Shown piece after piece: positions 17,724-28,821 of a DNA stretch of 64,000 bases. The first letter of the stretch is position 1; the number at the start of each line of letters is the position of its first letter. This DNA comes from Bog-473 sp963741995 (GTDB lineage: Bacteria; Actinomycetota; Acidimicrobiia; Acidimicrobiales; RAAP-2), in contig CAVUKI010000010.1 in assembly GCA_963741995.1 (NCBI GenBank), forward strand, positions 434,001 through 498,000, given 5' to 3'. Under the pieces are notes generated by a model, which was not told the origin of the DNA, ran no database searches, and worked only from the letters and a program-made list of their open reading frames with translations. Both the position numbers and the translations under genes were made by a program.

Positions 17724-18128
17724 ATGCTGGCGTACGACTACCCGCTGGGCGGGGTGCTGCTGTCGATGCTCTATTTCTTCTTGTTCTTCATCTGGATCTG
17801 GATACTCATCACCGTCTTCATGGACATCTTCCGCAGCCATGACCTCGGCGGTTGGGCCAAGGCGCTGTGGAGCATCTTCGTCATCATCGTCCCGTACCTC
17901 GGCGTCTTCGTCTATCTGATTGCTCGGGGCGGAAAGATGCAGGAACGCAAGCTGAACGAGGCCGCCCAGCAGCAAAAGGCGTTCGACTCGTACGTGCGCG
18001 AGGCTGCCGGGACTTCGGGTGGCGATGTGACGTCCCAACTCACCCAGCTCGCCGACCTGAAGTCTCAGGGCGTCCTCACTGACGCCGAGTTCGAGGCACA
18101 AAAGGCCAAGATCCTGGCCGCGGGCTGA
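17724..18128 (+). CDS. SHOCT-domain membrane protein
   Basis: This 134-residue protein has two membrane helices (about residues 8-32, rich in Phe/Leu/Ile, and 46-68, with IFVIIVPYLGVFVYLIARGG), a short linker and a C-terminal SHOCT domain at about 105-134 (LADLKSQGVLTDAEFEAQKA). The first part resembles PLDc_N-type membrane hairpins. The start is set by AAGGAG six bases before the ATG at 17724. It leads a plus-strand trio with a DUF6325 gene and another SHOCT gene. The role is unknown; such sets are often stress-linked. Confidence 0.88.
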   Translation: MLAYDYPLGGVLLSMLYFFLFFIWIWILITVFMDIFRSHDLGGWAKALWSIFVIIVPYLGVFVYLIARGGKMQERKLNEAAQQQKAFDSYVREAAGTSGGDVTSQLTQLADLKSQGVLTDAEFEAQKAKILAAG

Positions 18129-18169
18129 GACCAAGGCACGGACGACGGCGTCCAAGAGGAGGAGCGCAA

Positions 18170-18607
18170 ATGGCAGAGGTCAACGAATCCTTAGGCCCGA
18201 TCAGCTACTTGGTCGTGGAATTCCCAGGCAGCAAGATGACCGGCGAGGGTTTTCCCATCCTGGTCGATCTCGTCGATCAGGGCGTCATCAGAATTTTCGA
18301 CCTCGTGTTCGTCGCCAAAGGCCAGGACGGCTCCTTGGGCATCATCGGGCTCGCTGATCTCGACCACGACGGAACGATCGATCTGGCCGTCTTCGAGGGT
18401 GTTTCCTCGGGCCTGGTCAGCCAGGAGGATCTCGCCGACGCCGCACCGGTGATCGCGCCAGGTTCGTCGGCCGCCATCTTGATCTTCGAGAACCGCTGGG
18501 CGACGCCCTTCATCAAGGCGTTGCGACGCGGTGAGGCCCAGCTCGTGGCCGCCGGCTACATCCCCCAGGACGACCTCGCTGCCGCGCTCGGCGCGGCCGA
18601 AGGCTGA
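18170..18607 (+). CDS. DUF6325-family protein
   Basis: The 145-residue protein contains GPISYLVVEFPGSKMTGEGF, LVDLVDQGVIRIFDLVFVAK and a C-terminal FENRWATPFIKALRRGEAQL segment. This is the layout of the actinobacterial DUF6325 family, identified by pattern. GGAGGAG lies upstream of the ATG. It is soluble by composition. It follows the SHOCT membrane protein by 41 bases and precedes a second SHOCT gene by 12, so the three are likely one transcript. Confidence 0.8.
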   Translation: MAEVNESLGPISYLVVEFPGSKMTGEGFPILVDLVDQGVIRIFDLVFVAKGQDGSLGIIGLADLDHDGTIDLAVFEGVSSGLVSQEDLADAAPVIAPGSSAAILIFENRWATPFIKALRRGEAQLVAAGYIPQDDLAAALGAAEG

Positions 18608-18619
18608 AAGGAGACCGAC

Positions 18620-18901
18620 GTGCCGCTTCTCAGAGGTATCGCGCGTACAGCCGCTATCGCCGGCACGGCCACCGCCGTCGCGCAATCACGTCTCGCGCCG
18701 GCAGCAGAATCGCTGGGCCCAACAAGAAGACCAGCAAGCCGCGCAACAGCAGCCCCAGCAGCAGTATGCGCCACCCCCGCAGCCGCGGCGCCGGCCAGGG
18801 ATCAGGTCGCACAGCTCAAGGATCTCGCGGAACTCAAATCGTCTGGAATCCTCACCGACGCCGAGTTCGATGCTCAGAAGGCGAAGATCCTGGCTTCTTG
18901 A
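18620..18901 (+). CDS. Small SHOCT-domain protein with a frame-swapped middle
   Basis: The 93-residue protein starts MPLLRGIARTAAIAGTATAV and ends with a SHOCT domain, LKDLAELKSSGILTDAEFDA. The middle (residues about 22-58) is Ala/Pro/Arg-rich. An overlapping frame instead encodes the expected linker, NHVSRRQQNRWAQQEDQQAA and a run of Gln. Two compensating indels, near 18678-18683 and 18781-18800, would explain this. The protein remains translatable end to end, so it may still work. It is third in the SHOCT/DUF6325 unit. Confidence 0.72.
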   Translation: MPLLRGIARTAAIAGTATAVAQSRLAPAAESLGPTRRPASRATAAPAAVCATPAAAAPARDQVAQLKDLAELKSSGILTDAEFDAQKAKILAS

Positions 18902-19085
18902 CCACCCGGGCACCGACAGGTGCTCCGTTCTAGTTGGGCCTGCGTAACAGGGTCATTGGTGGCAGCAGCCCCCGAGATCGTCTCTGCCGAGACCGGCGCG
19001 GCGACGTGGCAGGGTTCGCCTGTCGCGTGGTTACGTCATCCTCCTACGAGAGACGAGTCAGGACAGAATTCGCGTATGGCCGGCT

Positions 19086-20201
19086 CTACGCATTCTCCAA
19101 CGCCTTCGCAGCGGCGGAGTCCTGAGCCTCCAGGAGATGCCGGTACCGATTGACCATCTCAACGGTCCGCCAGCCGTGTCGATCCATGACCTCGCCCACA
19201 CTTGCTCCGCTCTTCAGCAAGGTCGTAGCAGAGTGATGCCGAAGATCGTGCAGCCTCATTCGAGGCACGCCGGCTTCCGCGCATGCGGCGACGAAGGTTC
19301 GCGTGATCGTGTACGGGTTGTACGGCCGTTGGCCAGCCGGGTCTGGCGAGAATATGTAGGAGGAAGGCTCGACCAGGGCGTCGCACCTCTTCGCTCGTAC
19401 GTCAGACCGTTTTCGGTGGGCCTTCAAGAGCTTCGCCGTCTTCGGACCGATAGCGATGCGACGGATGTCACCTGTCTTGGTCCCCTTGACCTGGCTTCCT
19501 CCCGGCACAGCAGCAACAGACCTTCGAATCAGCAGGTTGCCCTGCTTGAAGTCGACGTCTTCCCAGCGGAGTCCCGCAACTTCCCCCCGCCGACAACCCG
19601 TCCAGGCGATGACTGCAACAAGAGTGCCCCAGTCAGGATCGCTAGCGAGCAGGTACTCGATGACGGTGCGTACATCGTCGGAGGATGGCGGTTCCATTTC
19701 TCTGGCTCCGAGCGGAGGAAGCTCGATGCCGTCGGTGGCGATGATCGAGACGTAGCCACGTCGATGGGCCCAGGCCAGAGATTGGCGAAGCGCCCAGTGG
19801 ATCTTCCGGATGGACGACCCCGATTGCCCTTCGCTTACTAACGCCCCGTAAAGGTCTTCGATGTGGTGCGGTCGCAGTCGAGAGACGCGCATTGAGCCGA
19901 GGACAGGTTCAACGTGCTTGATCGCTACGCGATATCGGTCGGTGGTGGCGGGGGAGAGCTGAGCCTTCCTCGAGTTCAGCCATTTGCTGAGCGTCTGCGA
20001 CACCGTGATCGCCTCCGCCGGTGACGACGCGGTCCTCTCCTTGGCCACTTCGGTGACGAACGCGGCCAGAGCAATGCCCGCTTCCTTCTTCGATCCGTGG
20101 AACGTCTTGGACGTGTACTGCTTTCGTCCGTTGCTGTCTTTCCCGGCGAACGCATGGAGGCGCCAGGTCGATGGTCCTCGCTGCTGCATGTGTCCCGGCA
20201 T
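19086..20201 (-). CDS. Tyrosine recombinase (phage-type integrase)
   Basis: The roughly 371-residue protein has an N-terminal arm-binding domain (HAFAGKDSNGRKQYTSKTF), a SAM-like core-binding domain (about residues 75-155) and a catalytic domain. The catalytic set is visible: Arg in WTGCRRGEVAGLRW, Lys in VKGTKTGDIRRI, HxxR in LHDLRHHSATTLL, the second His in DRHGWRTVEM, and the nucleophile Tyr in NRYRHL. The gene starts 124 bases from the 3' end of a tRNA-Arg gene on the same strand, the classic site for an integrative element or prophage. An in-frame start at 20264 is possible. No excisionase is adjacent; the nearest candidate is at 7341. Confidence 0.93.
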   Translation of the reverse strand: MPGHMQQRGPSTWRLHAFAGKDSNGRKQYTSKTFHGSKKEAGIALAAFVTEVAKERTASSPAEAITVSQTLSKWLNSRKAQLSPATTDRYRVAIKHVEPVLGSMRVSRLRPHHIEDLYGALVSEGQSGSSIRKIHWALRQSLAWAHRRGYVSIIATDGIELPPLGAREMEPPSSDDVRTVIEYLLASDPDWGTLVAVIAWTGCRRGEVAGLRWEDVDFKQGNLLIRRSVAAVPGGSQVKGTKTGDIRRIAIGPKTAKLLKAHRKRSDVRAKRCDALVEPSSYIFSPDPAGQRPYNPYTITRTFVAACAEAGVPRMRLHDLRHHSATTLLKSGASVGEVMDRHGWRTVEMVNRYRHLLEAQDSAAAKALENA

Positions 20202-20324
20202 GGCCGCTCCTTGCCCATCGAGAATACCGACGCAGGGGAGTGGATTGCCAGCATGGATTGCCAATTCCGCTGCACGCTAGATGCTGCGCGCCAGAAATGA
20301 CCTTTGAACTGGGAAAATAGAGAG

Positions 20325-20396
20325 CGCCCCCGGCAGGACTCGAACCTGCGCCACCGGCTCCGGAGGCCGGTGCTCTATCCGCTGAGCTACGGGGGC
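20325..20396 (-). tRNA. tRNA-Arg (anticodon CCG)
   Basis: The minus strand folds as a full cloverleaf. The acceptor pairs GCCCCCG with CGGGGGC, the D arm is GCTC...GAGC, and the anticodon stem CCGGC/GCCGG holds loop CTCCGGA with anticodon CCG. The T arm is GCAGG-TTCGAGT-CCTGC and the discriminator base is G. CCA is not encoded. It reads CGG codons. Its 3' end faces the integrase gene. Confidence 0.96.
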
Positions 20397-20479
20397 GGGA
20401 GTTGTCACAGCAAGAGGACGATCGTACTCGTCACGCGGCGAAGGACCTCCCACCCTCACGGGACCGGCGAATGCTGCCG

Positions 20480-20485
20480 TATCCT
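20480..20485 (+). promoter_or_regulatory. Predicted -10 box of lysA (near-leaderless)
   Basis: TATCCT lies eight bases before the lysA ATG at 20494, so transcription would start at or next to the start codon. There is no Shine-Dalgarno sequence. This is a prediction from the TAnnnT pattern only. Confidence 0.4.
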
Positions 20486-20493
20486 GCATCTCC

Positions 20494-21800
20494 ATGCCGA
20501 CCGACCACAGCGTGGCCACCGCACCCCTGGAGCGGCATCTCCTCCCGCGTTCGGCGACTGTGGACGAGAGAGGCCACCTGCATGTCGGCGGCATCGACCT
20601 GCTGGAGCTCGTCGAGCAGTTCGGGACCCCGCTCTTCGTCTACGACGAGGATCATCTGCGTCAGGCCTGCCGCGAGGCGATCGCCGCCTGGGGCGACGGT
20701 GTCGCCTATGCCACGAAAGCCTTCCTGTGCCGCGCCATGGCCCGTCTGGTGCACGAGGAGGGCATGCACCTGGACGTGGCGTCCGGCGGCGAGCTGCATG
20801 TCGCCCTCTCCGCCGGCGTCGCGCCGAGCGGCTCATACTGCACGGCAACAACAAGTCGGTCGATGAACTGGCGACGGCGCTGCGGGAGGGCGTCGGCCGG
20901 ATCGTCGTCGACTCTTTCGACGAGATGGCTCGCCTGGGCGGCCTGCTGGAGTCCGCCGTGCCCGGTCGGGACAGGCCCAAGGTCCTGGTGCGGGTGACGC
21001 CCGGCGTCGAGGCGCACACGCATGAGTTCGTTCGCACCGGACAGGAGGATTCGAAGTTCGGCTTCTCCGTCTCGTCCGGTGCGGCGGCCGAGGCCGTGTC
21101 GGCGCTCGAGCTCATGCCCGCGGTCGAGCTGGTCGGTGTCCACGCGCACATCGGGAGCCAGGTCTTCGAAGCGTCGTCGTTCGAACAGGCGGCCGAGGTG
21201 CTCGGCGCGTTCTTCGCCCCGCTCGGGCTGCCCGAGCTGGTCGTCGGGGGAGGGCTCGGTGTCCCCTACGTCAACGGCGAGTCGGCTCCGACGCAGGCCG
21301 AGTGGGCCGCGGCCACCGTCGGCGCCTGCGCCCAGGCCGGGGTGGATCCCGCGACGCGGATCTCGGCCGAGCCCGGGCGCTCCATCGTGGCCACGGCCGG
21401 CATGACGTTGTACACGGTCGGGACCGTGAAGCACCTCCCGGGGATCCGGACGTACGCCAGCGTCGATGGCGGGATGAGTGACAATCCTCGGCCCGTCCTC
21501 TACGGGAGCGGGTACGAGGCCTTTCTCCCGCGTGCCGTCGGTGCGTCACGTCCGAGGCCGGTGCGGGTCGTGGGCAAGCACTGCGAGAGCGGCGATCTCG
21601 TCGTGCCCGAGGCCTACGTTCCGGACGACCTCCAGGTGGGCGACATCCTGGCGACCCCGGTCACCGGGGCCTACGGGTACGCCATGGCCTCCAACTACAA
21701 CAAGGTGCCCCGCCCCGCCGTCATCTTCGTCTCCGACGGCACTGCCCGCGTCGCCGTCCGCCGGGAGAGGTTCGAGGACCTCACGAACCTCGACGCCTGA
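20494..21800 (+). CDS. lysA: Diaminopimelate decarboxylase, with a one-base frameshift
   Basis: LysA makes L-lysine from meso-diaminopimelate with PLP. The N-terminal frame contains EQFGTPLFVYDEDHLRQACR and the PLP-lysine motif VAYATKAFLCRAM. The rest lies in another frame, starting ERLILHGNNKSVDELATAL and including GVHAHIGSQVFE, the phosphate-binding VVGGGLGVPY, GKHCESGD and the C-terminal ASNYNKVPRP. One base is missing at about 20821-20826 (GCGCCGAGCGG where GCGCCGGAGCGG is expected). All motifs are otherwise intact over about 435 residues. lysA is normally required, so a sequencing error is the likely cause. It leads lysA-hom-thrC. Confidence 0.93.
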
Positions 21801-21909
21801 GGATCATCCGCCCTGCAGCAGGGACGCCGCCTTGGCGCGGATGCGAGCGCGGCGGGAGCGGCGGACGGAGTCGCACCTGCGCATGGGCAGTACTCCGTGC
21901 CGCAGCTTG

Positions 21910-21915
21910 TACCGT
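21910..21915 (+). promoter_or_regulatory. Predicted -10 box of hom (leaderless)
   Basis: TACCGT is followed by six bases and then the GTG at 21922. A transcript starting there would have no leader. The GGAG between them overlaps the start too closely to act as a ribosome site. Confidence 0.4.
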
Positions 21916-21921
21916 TTGGAG

Positions 21922-23273
21922 GTGACCGCCGACGAGGCCAGCGCCTTCCCCCACGCCCACCCGGCGCCGACCGTGCGTGTCGGCCTGCTCGGTTGCGGCA
22001 ATGTCGGGAGCGCGCTGGCCGAGATCCTGCTCACCCGCTCGGAGGACGTCGCCGCCCGCACCGGCATACGCCTGGAGCTCGTCGGGATCGCCGTCGCCCA
22101 CCCGGAACGGGCCCGGCCCGTCGCCATCCCGCCCGAACTCCTGGGGACCGATGCCACTGCGCTGGTCGAACGGGCCGACGTCGACGTCGTGGTCGAGGTC
22201 GTCGGAGGGCTCCACCCCGCACACGAACTGATCGAGGCGGCCCTGCGCAACGGCAAGCCGGTTGTCACCGCCAACAAGGCCCTGCTGGCCGTGGCCGGTG
22301 CCGAACTGGCCGAGGTCGCCGCCTCGGCCGGCGTGGACCTCCTGTACGAAGCGGCCGTGGCGGGTGCCATCCCCGTCATCCGGCCATTGCGCGAATCACT
22401 GGCGGGGGAGCAGATCGTCCGCGTGATGGGCATCGTCAACGGCACGACGAACTACATCCTCACCCGCATGGAGGAAGAGGGCGCCAGCTACGACGACGTC
22501 CTGCGCGAGGCCCAGGAGCTCGGTCTGGCCGAGCGCGATCCGACGGCCGATGTCGACGGGCACGATGCCGCGGCCAAGGCGGCGATCCTCGCCGCCCTCG
22601 CGTTCGGGAGTGACGTCGTGGACGCCGACGTCCACCGCGAGGGCATCAGCGGGATCAGCGCGGCCGACGTCGCCTACGCCAGCCGGCTCGGGTACTCCGT
22701 CAAGCTCCTGGCCATCGCCGAGCTGATCGACGGCGGCCCCGAGATGTCCGTCCGGGTGCACCCGGCCATGGTTCCCAAGACCCATCCGCTGGCCTCGGTG
22801 CGCGGCGCGTTCAACGCGGTCTTCGTGGAGGGCGCGGTGAGCGGTGAGCTGATGCTCTACGGGCGCGGGGCGGGGGGCGGGCCGACCGCGAGCGCCATGC
22901 TCGGCGACCTCGTCGACGCCTCGCGCAACCTCCTGGCCGGCGCGCCCGCACCGGCGCCCAAGCGCACCAGCACGACGGTGTTCTCGCAGAGCGACATGCA
23001 CTCGGCCTTCTACCTGAGCATGGACGTGGCTGACCGCCCCGGCGTGTTGGCGGCCGTGGCCAAGATCTTCGGCGATCACGACGTCTCCATCCGGGCCATG
23101 GAACAGGTCGGCCTGGCCGACGAGGCCCGGCTGATCTTCCTCACCCACGTGGCCCGCGAAGGGGATCTGCTCGCCACCATCGACGAGCTACGCCGCCACC
23201 GGGCGGTGGACCGGGTGAGCGGGGTCCTGCGGGTCATCGGCGAGCGGGCCGACGACGGGGGAGGGGGTCTGAC

Positions 23274-23277
<4 letters not shown>
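21922..23277 (+). CDS. hom: Homoserine dehydrogenase
   Basis: Hom reduces aspartate semialdehyde to homoserine, shared by threonine and methionine synthesis. The NAD(P)-binding motif VRVGLLGCGNVGSALAEIL is near residue 18. The catalytic core is in VVTANKALLAVAG and the signature IVNGTTNYILTRMEEEGASY, followed by GLAERDPTADVDGHDAAAK. A C-terminal ACT domain (about 365-445, beginning FYLSMDVADRPGVLAAVAKI) gives likely threonine feedback control. The length of about 451 fits the actinobacterial form. An upstream in-frame ATG at 21883 is an alternative start. The stop overlaps the thrC start (GTGA). Confidence 0.97.
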
Positions 23278-24317
<1,040 letters not shown>

Positions 24318-24371
24318 GGGGTGACAACGGGCGGTGCCCGGACCCACTGACCTGCGGGAAAGGGGGGTGTG

Positions 24372-24401
24372 TTGGCATGACCCCTCGTCTCCCGCTAAAG
24401 T
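24372..24401 (+). promoter_or_regulatory. Predicted rho promoter (TTGGCA, 18 bp, TAAAGT)
   Basis: A -35 TTGGCA at 24372-24377 and -10 TAAAGT at 24396-24401 are separated by 18 bases. Transcription would start near 24408 and leave a leader of about 175 bases before rho. Rho genes are commonly autoregulated by termination in such leaders; that is general knowledge, not shown here. The -35 lies inside the possible hairpin after thrC. Confidence 0.6.
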
Positions 24402-24583
24402 AAAGACATCCCCACTGCGCTTCATAGCGCCCTCCGCGGGTACAAGCGGTCCCGGGAGAGCATCACGCAGAGGTGATCCGGGGGAGGGCATTCACACGCG
24501 AATCCCTTCTCCTCCCTGAAATTTCCCTCGCCACGCGCGGATCACAACCCGGGCCGGCGATAACCCTCTTGGAAGAGGAGCCG

Positions 24584-26437
<1,854 letters not shown>

Positions 26438-26465
26438 CCTGACCTGGGGTTGCCCTTTCGACCCC

Positions 26466-26471
26466 TACAAT
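26466..26471 (+). promoter_or_regulatory. Predicted -10 box of rpmE
   Basis: TACAAT lies 31 bases before the rpmE ATG, and CTGGAG precedes the start, so rpmE probably has its own promoter with a short leader. No good -35 is seen. Confidence 0.45.
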
Positions 26472-26501
26472 GGACCGACTCACACCCACACTGGAGACAC
26501 C

Positions 26502-26744
26502 ATGAAGACCGACATCCACCCTGACTACGTCGACGCCACGGTCAAGTGCTCGTGCGGGAACACGTTCGTGACGCACTCCACCAAGTCCGACCTCCACGTC
26601 GAGCTCTGCAACGAATGCCACCCCTTCTTCACGGGCAAGCAGAAGCTGGTCGACTCCGGTGGTCGGGTGGAGCGCTTCCAGCGTCGCTACGGAGAGCGCA
26701 AGGGCAAGGCCAAGGCCAAGCCCGCTCCGGTCGCGCAGGACTGA
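26502..26744 (+). CDS. rpmE: 50S ribosomal protein L31
   Basis: The 80-residue protein is the zinc-binding (C+) form of L31: CSCG near residue 16 and CNECHPFF near residue 36 supply the four cysteines. The start MKTDIHPDYVDATVKC is typical. It has a basic C-terminal tail. CTGGAG lies upstream of the ATG. It sits between rho and prfA, a common actinobacterial order. The presence of the zinc form suggests it is the default copy, with a zinc-free paralogue possible elsewhere. Confidence 0.97.
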   Translation: MKTDIHPDYVDATVKCSCGNTFVTHSTKSDLHVELCNECHPFFTGKQKLVDSGGRVERFQRRYGERKGKAKAKPAPVAQD

Positions 26745-26802
26745 TCCGGCCGGGACCGGCGTCACGCCGCGTCCCCGCCCTCACGAGGAGCCCCGGAATC
26801 GC

Positions 26803-27882
26803 ATGTTCGACGACCGGATGGCCGCGCTCGAGAAGGAGTACGAAGCCGTCGAGGCGGAGCTGGCCGATCCGGCCACCCTCTCGGACCAAGACCGCCTGCG
26901 CGACCTGTCGCGGCGCCACAAGGAGCTCGGTGAGATCGTCCGGGCCTGGCACGAGCTGAGCGCAGCCCGCGAGGACGTCACCACCGCCCGCGAGATGCTG
27001 ACCGAGACGTCCGGGGACGAGCGCGAGCTGATGCGCCAGGAGGTCGACGAGTCGGAGACGTTGGTGGCCTCGCTCGAGGAGCGCATTCAGACCCTGCTGC
27101 TGCCGAAGGATCCCAACGAGGGTCGCAACGTCATCATGGAGATCCGGGGCGCGGTGGGCGGCGACGAGGCCAACCTGTTCGCCCGGGTGCTCTACGACAT
27201 GTACCTGCGCTACGCCGCCATCAAGAAGTGGAAGGTGGAGATCCTCTCGGAGGACGCGTCGGAGAAGGACGGCATCAACGAGGCCGTCTTCCTCCTGAAG
27301 GGCCCCGACGCCTACATCCGCCTGGAGCACGAGGCGGGCACCCACCGCGTGCAGCGCGTCCCGGTGACCGAGGCCAAGGGGAGGATCCATACGTCGACGG
27401 CCACGGTGACCGTGCTGCCCGAGGCCGAAGAGGTCGAGATCGACATCGATCCCAACGACCTCAAGATCGACGTCTACCGCTCCACCGGCCCGGGCGGGCA
27501 GTCGGTCAACACGACCGACTCCGCTGTGCGCATCACCCACCTGCCCACGGGGACCGTCGTGGCCATGCAGGACGAGAAGAGCCAGATTCAGAACCGGGCC
27601 AAGGCCATGGTGGTGTTGCGCGCCCGCCTGCTCAAGGCCGAACAGGACCGCCAGGCCGCTGCCATGTCGGCGCAGCGGCGTGGCCAGGTGGGGGCGGGGA
27701 ACCGCACGGACAAGATCCGCACGTACAACTTCAAGGAGAACCGGGTCACCGATCACCGGATCAACCTGACCCTCTACAAGCTCGACCAGGTGCTGGCGGG
27801 CGATCTCAACGAGCTGACGGACGCGCTGATGGCGGACAAGCGGGCGCGCCAGCTCGAGGGCGAGGAAGACGGCGACCGGTGA
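26803..27882 (+). CDS. prfA: Peptide chain release factor 1
   Basis: RF1 recognises UAA and UAG. The 359-residue protein has an N-terminal helical domain (MFDDRMAALEKEYEAVEAEL), the PCRF domain, and the peptidyl-tRNA hydrolysis loop GPGGQSVNTTDSAVRITH. The recognition region includes RVPVTEAKGRIHTSTATV, where the tripeptide motif appears as PVT, typical of RF1 (PxT). The ATG at 26803 follows GAGGAG by ten bases. Its stop overlaps the prmC GTG by four bases, coupling the factor to its own methylase. Confidence 0.97.
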   Translation: MFDDRMAALEKEYEAVEAELADPATLSDQDRLRDLSRRHKELGEIVRAWHELSAAREDVTTAREMLTETSGDERELMRQEVDESETLVASLEERIQTLLLPKDPNEGRNVIMEIRGAVGGDEANLFARVLYDMYLRYAAIKKWKVEILSEDASEKDGINEAVFLLKGPDAYIRLEHEAGTHRVQRVPVTEAKGRIHTSTATVTVLPEAEEVEIDIDPNDLKIDVYRSTGPGGQSVNTTDSAVRITHLPTGTVVAMQDEKSQIQNRAKAMVVLRARLLKAEQDRQAAAMSAQRRGQVGAGNRTDKIRTYNFKENRVTDHRINLTLYKLDQVLAGDLNELTDALMADKRARQLEGEEDGDR

Positions 27883-28817
27883 CCGCGCCGCCGGGCGCGG
27901 GGTCCGGCGTGGAAACCCGGGCGCTGGAGGACGAGTTGGCGGTGGTGCTGGGCGGAGTGTCTCGACACGAGGCCCGCTTCATCGTCGACGAGGTTCTCGG
28001 CACCGTTCCTGGGGCGGCGCGGCCCGACATCGTGCCCCCGACCGCCGCGGCCGCGGCACGGACCATGGCGGCCCGCCGGGCGGCGGGGGAGCCGTTGCAG
28101 TACATCTTCGGGCATTGGCCCTTTCGCGACCTCGACCTCCGCGTGGACGCCCGTGTGCTGATTCCGCGACCTGAGACCGAGCAGGTGGTGGAGGTGGCCC
28201 TGGGCGAGGCGCGCCGGCTGGCCGGCGCCGGCGCCGGCGCCGGTTCTGGTACCGGCCTCGTGGCGGTCGATGCCGGGACGGGCAGCGGCGCCATCGCGCT
28301 GGCGCTGGCGACGGCCCTCGGTGCGGGCGTGCTGCGCAAGGTCTGGGCCACCGACCTCAGTGCGGGCGCGCTCGAGGTGGCGGCGTCCAACGTGCAGGCC
28401 TGCGGCGCAGCTGCCGTCGCCAGCCTGCCCGAGATGGAACTGGTGCGGGGGAGTTGGCTGGCCCCGCTGCCGGCGCGGCTGCGCGGCCGGGTCGACCTGG
28501 TGGTCTCGAACCCTCCCTATGTGACCGAGGAGGAGTGGGCGGGGTTGGATCCCGAGGTCCGGGCCGAGCCCCGGCAGGCCCTGGTGGCCGGTCCGGCTCG
28601 CGCCGGGGCGCCCGGGCTGGCCGACGTGGAGGCGGTCCTCGAGGAGGCGCTTCTCTGGGTCGGGCGGCCCGGAGCCGTCGTCATCGAGCTGGCCCCGCAC
28701 CAGGCCGAAGCCGCTCGGGACCGGGCGCGGCAACTGGGGTACGACGAGGTACGGATCGAGCCGGACCTGGCCGGCCGCCCCCGCGCGCTGGTGGCGCGGC
28801 GCAGCGGCTCACAATAG
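27879..28817 (+). CDS. prmC: Release factor glutamine methyltransferase
   Basis: PrmC methylates the GGQ glutamine of release factors using S-adenosylmethionine. The 312-residue protein has an N-terminal helical substrate domain with EPLQYIFGHWPFRDLDLRVD and the hallmark LIPRPETE. The SAM-binding motif is VDAGTGSGAIALALA and the catalytic motif VVSNPPYVTEEEW. A short Ala/Gly repeat (GAGAGAGSGTG) before motif I is an unusual low-complexity stretch. The GTG start overlaps the prfA stop (GTGA). Confidence 0.95.
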   Translation: MTAPPGAGSGVETRALEDELAVVLGGVSRHEARFIVDEVLGTVPGAARPDIVPPTAAAAARTMAARRAAGEPLQYIFGHWPFRDLDLRVDARVLIPRPETEQVVEVALGEARRLAGAGAGAGSGTGLVAVDAGTGSGAIALALATALGAGVLRKVWATDLSAGALEVAASNVQACGAAAVASLPEMELVRGSWLAPLPARLRGRVDLVVSNPPYVTEEEWAGLDPEVRAEPRQALVAGPARAGAPGLADVEAVLEEALLWVGRPGAVVIELAPHQAEAARDRARQLGYDEVRIEPDLAGRPRALVARRSGSQ

Positions 28818-28821
28818 GAAC

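Larger units (their letters stand above)
1..20324. mobile_element. Putative genomic island ending at tRNA-Arg (left border not in window)
   Basis: The right border coincides with the 3' end of tRNA-Arg(CCG), with the integrase next to it. To the left the DNA is visibly lower in GC (one sampled 60-base line: 34 G+C, against 45 in a line from the ATP operon area). It contains an excisionase-like gene, an insertion sequence, duplications and broken genes. I looked for a second copy of the tRNA 3' end within 1-20324 and did not see one, so the distal att site is outside the window or lost. The extent is an inference. Confidence 0.4.

Noticed and set aside
14357..20324. Possible second attachment site matching the tRNA-Arg 3' end
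   Set aside because: No stretch resembling the tRNA T-arm and acceptor was found left of the integrase within the window.
24357..24395. Riboswitch or attenuator before rho
   Set aside because: Only a hairpin (GCGGGA...TCCCGC) and a promoter are visible. No known riboswitch consensus was recognised, so it is mentioned only with thrC and rho.
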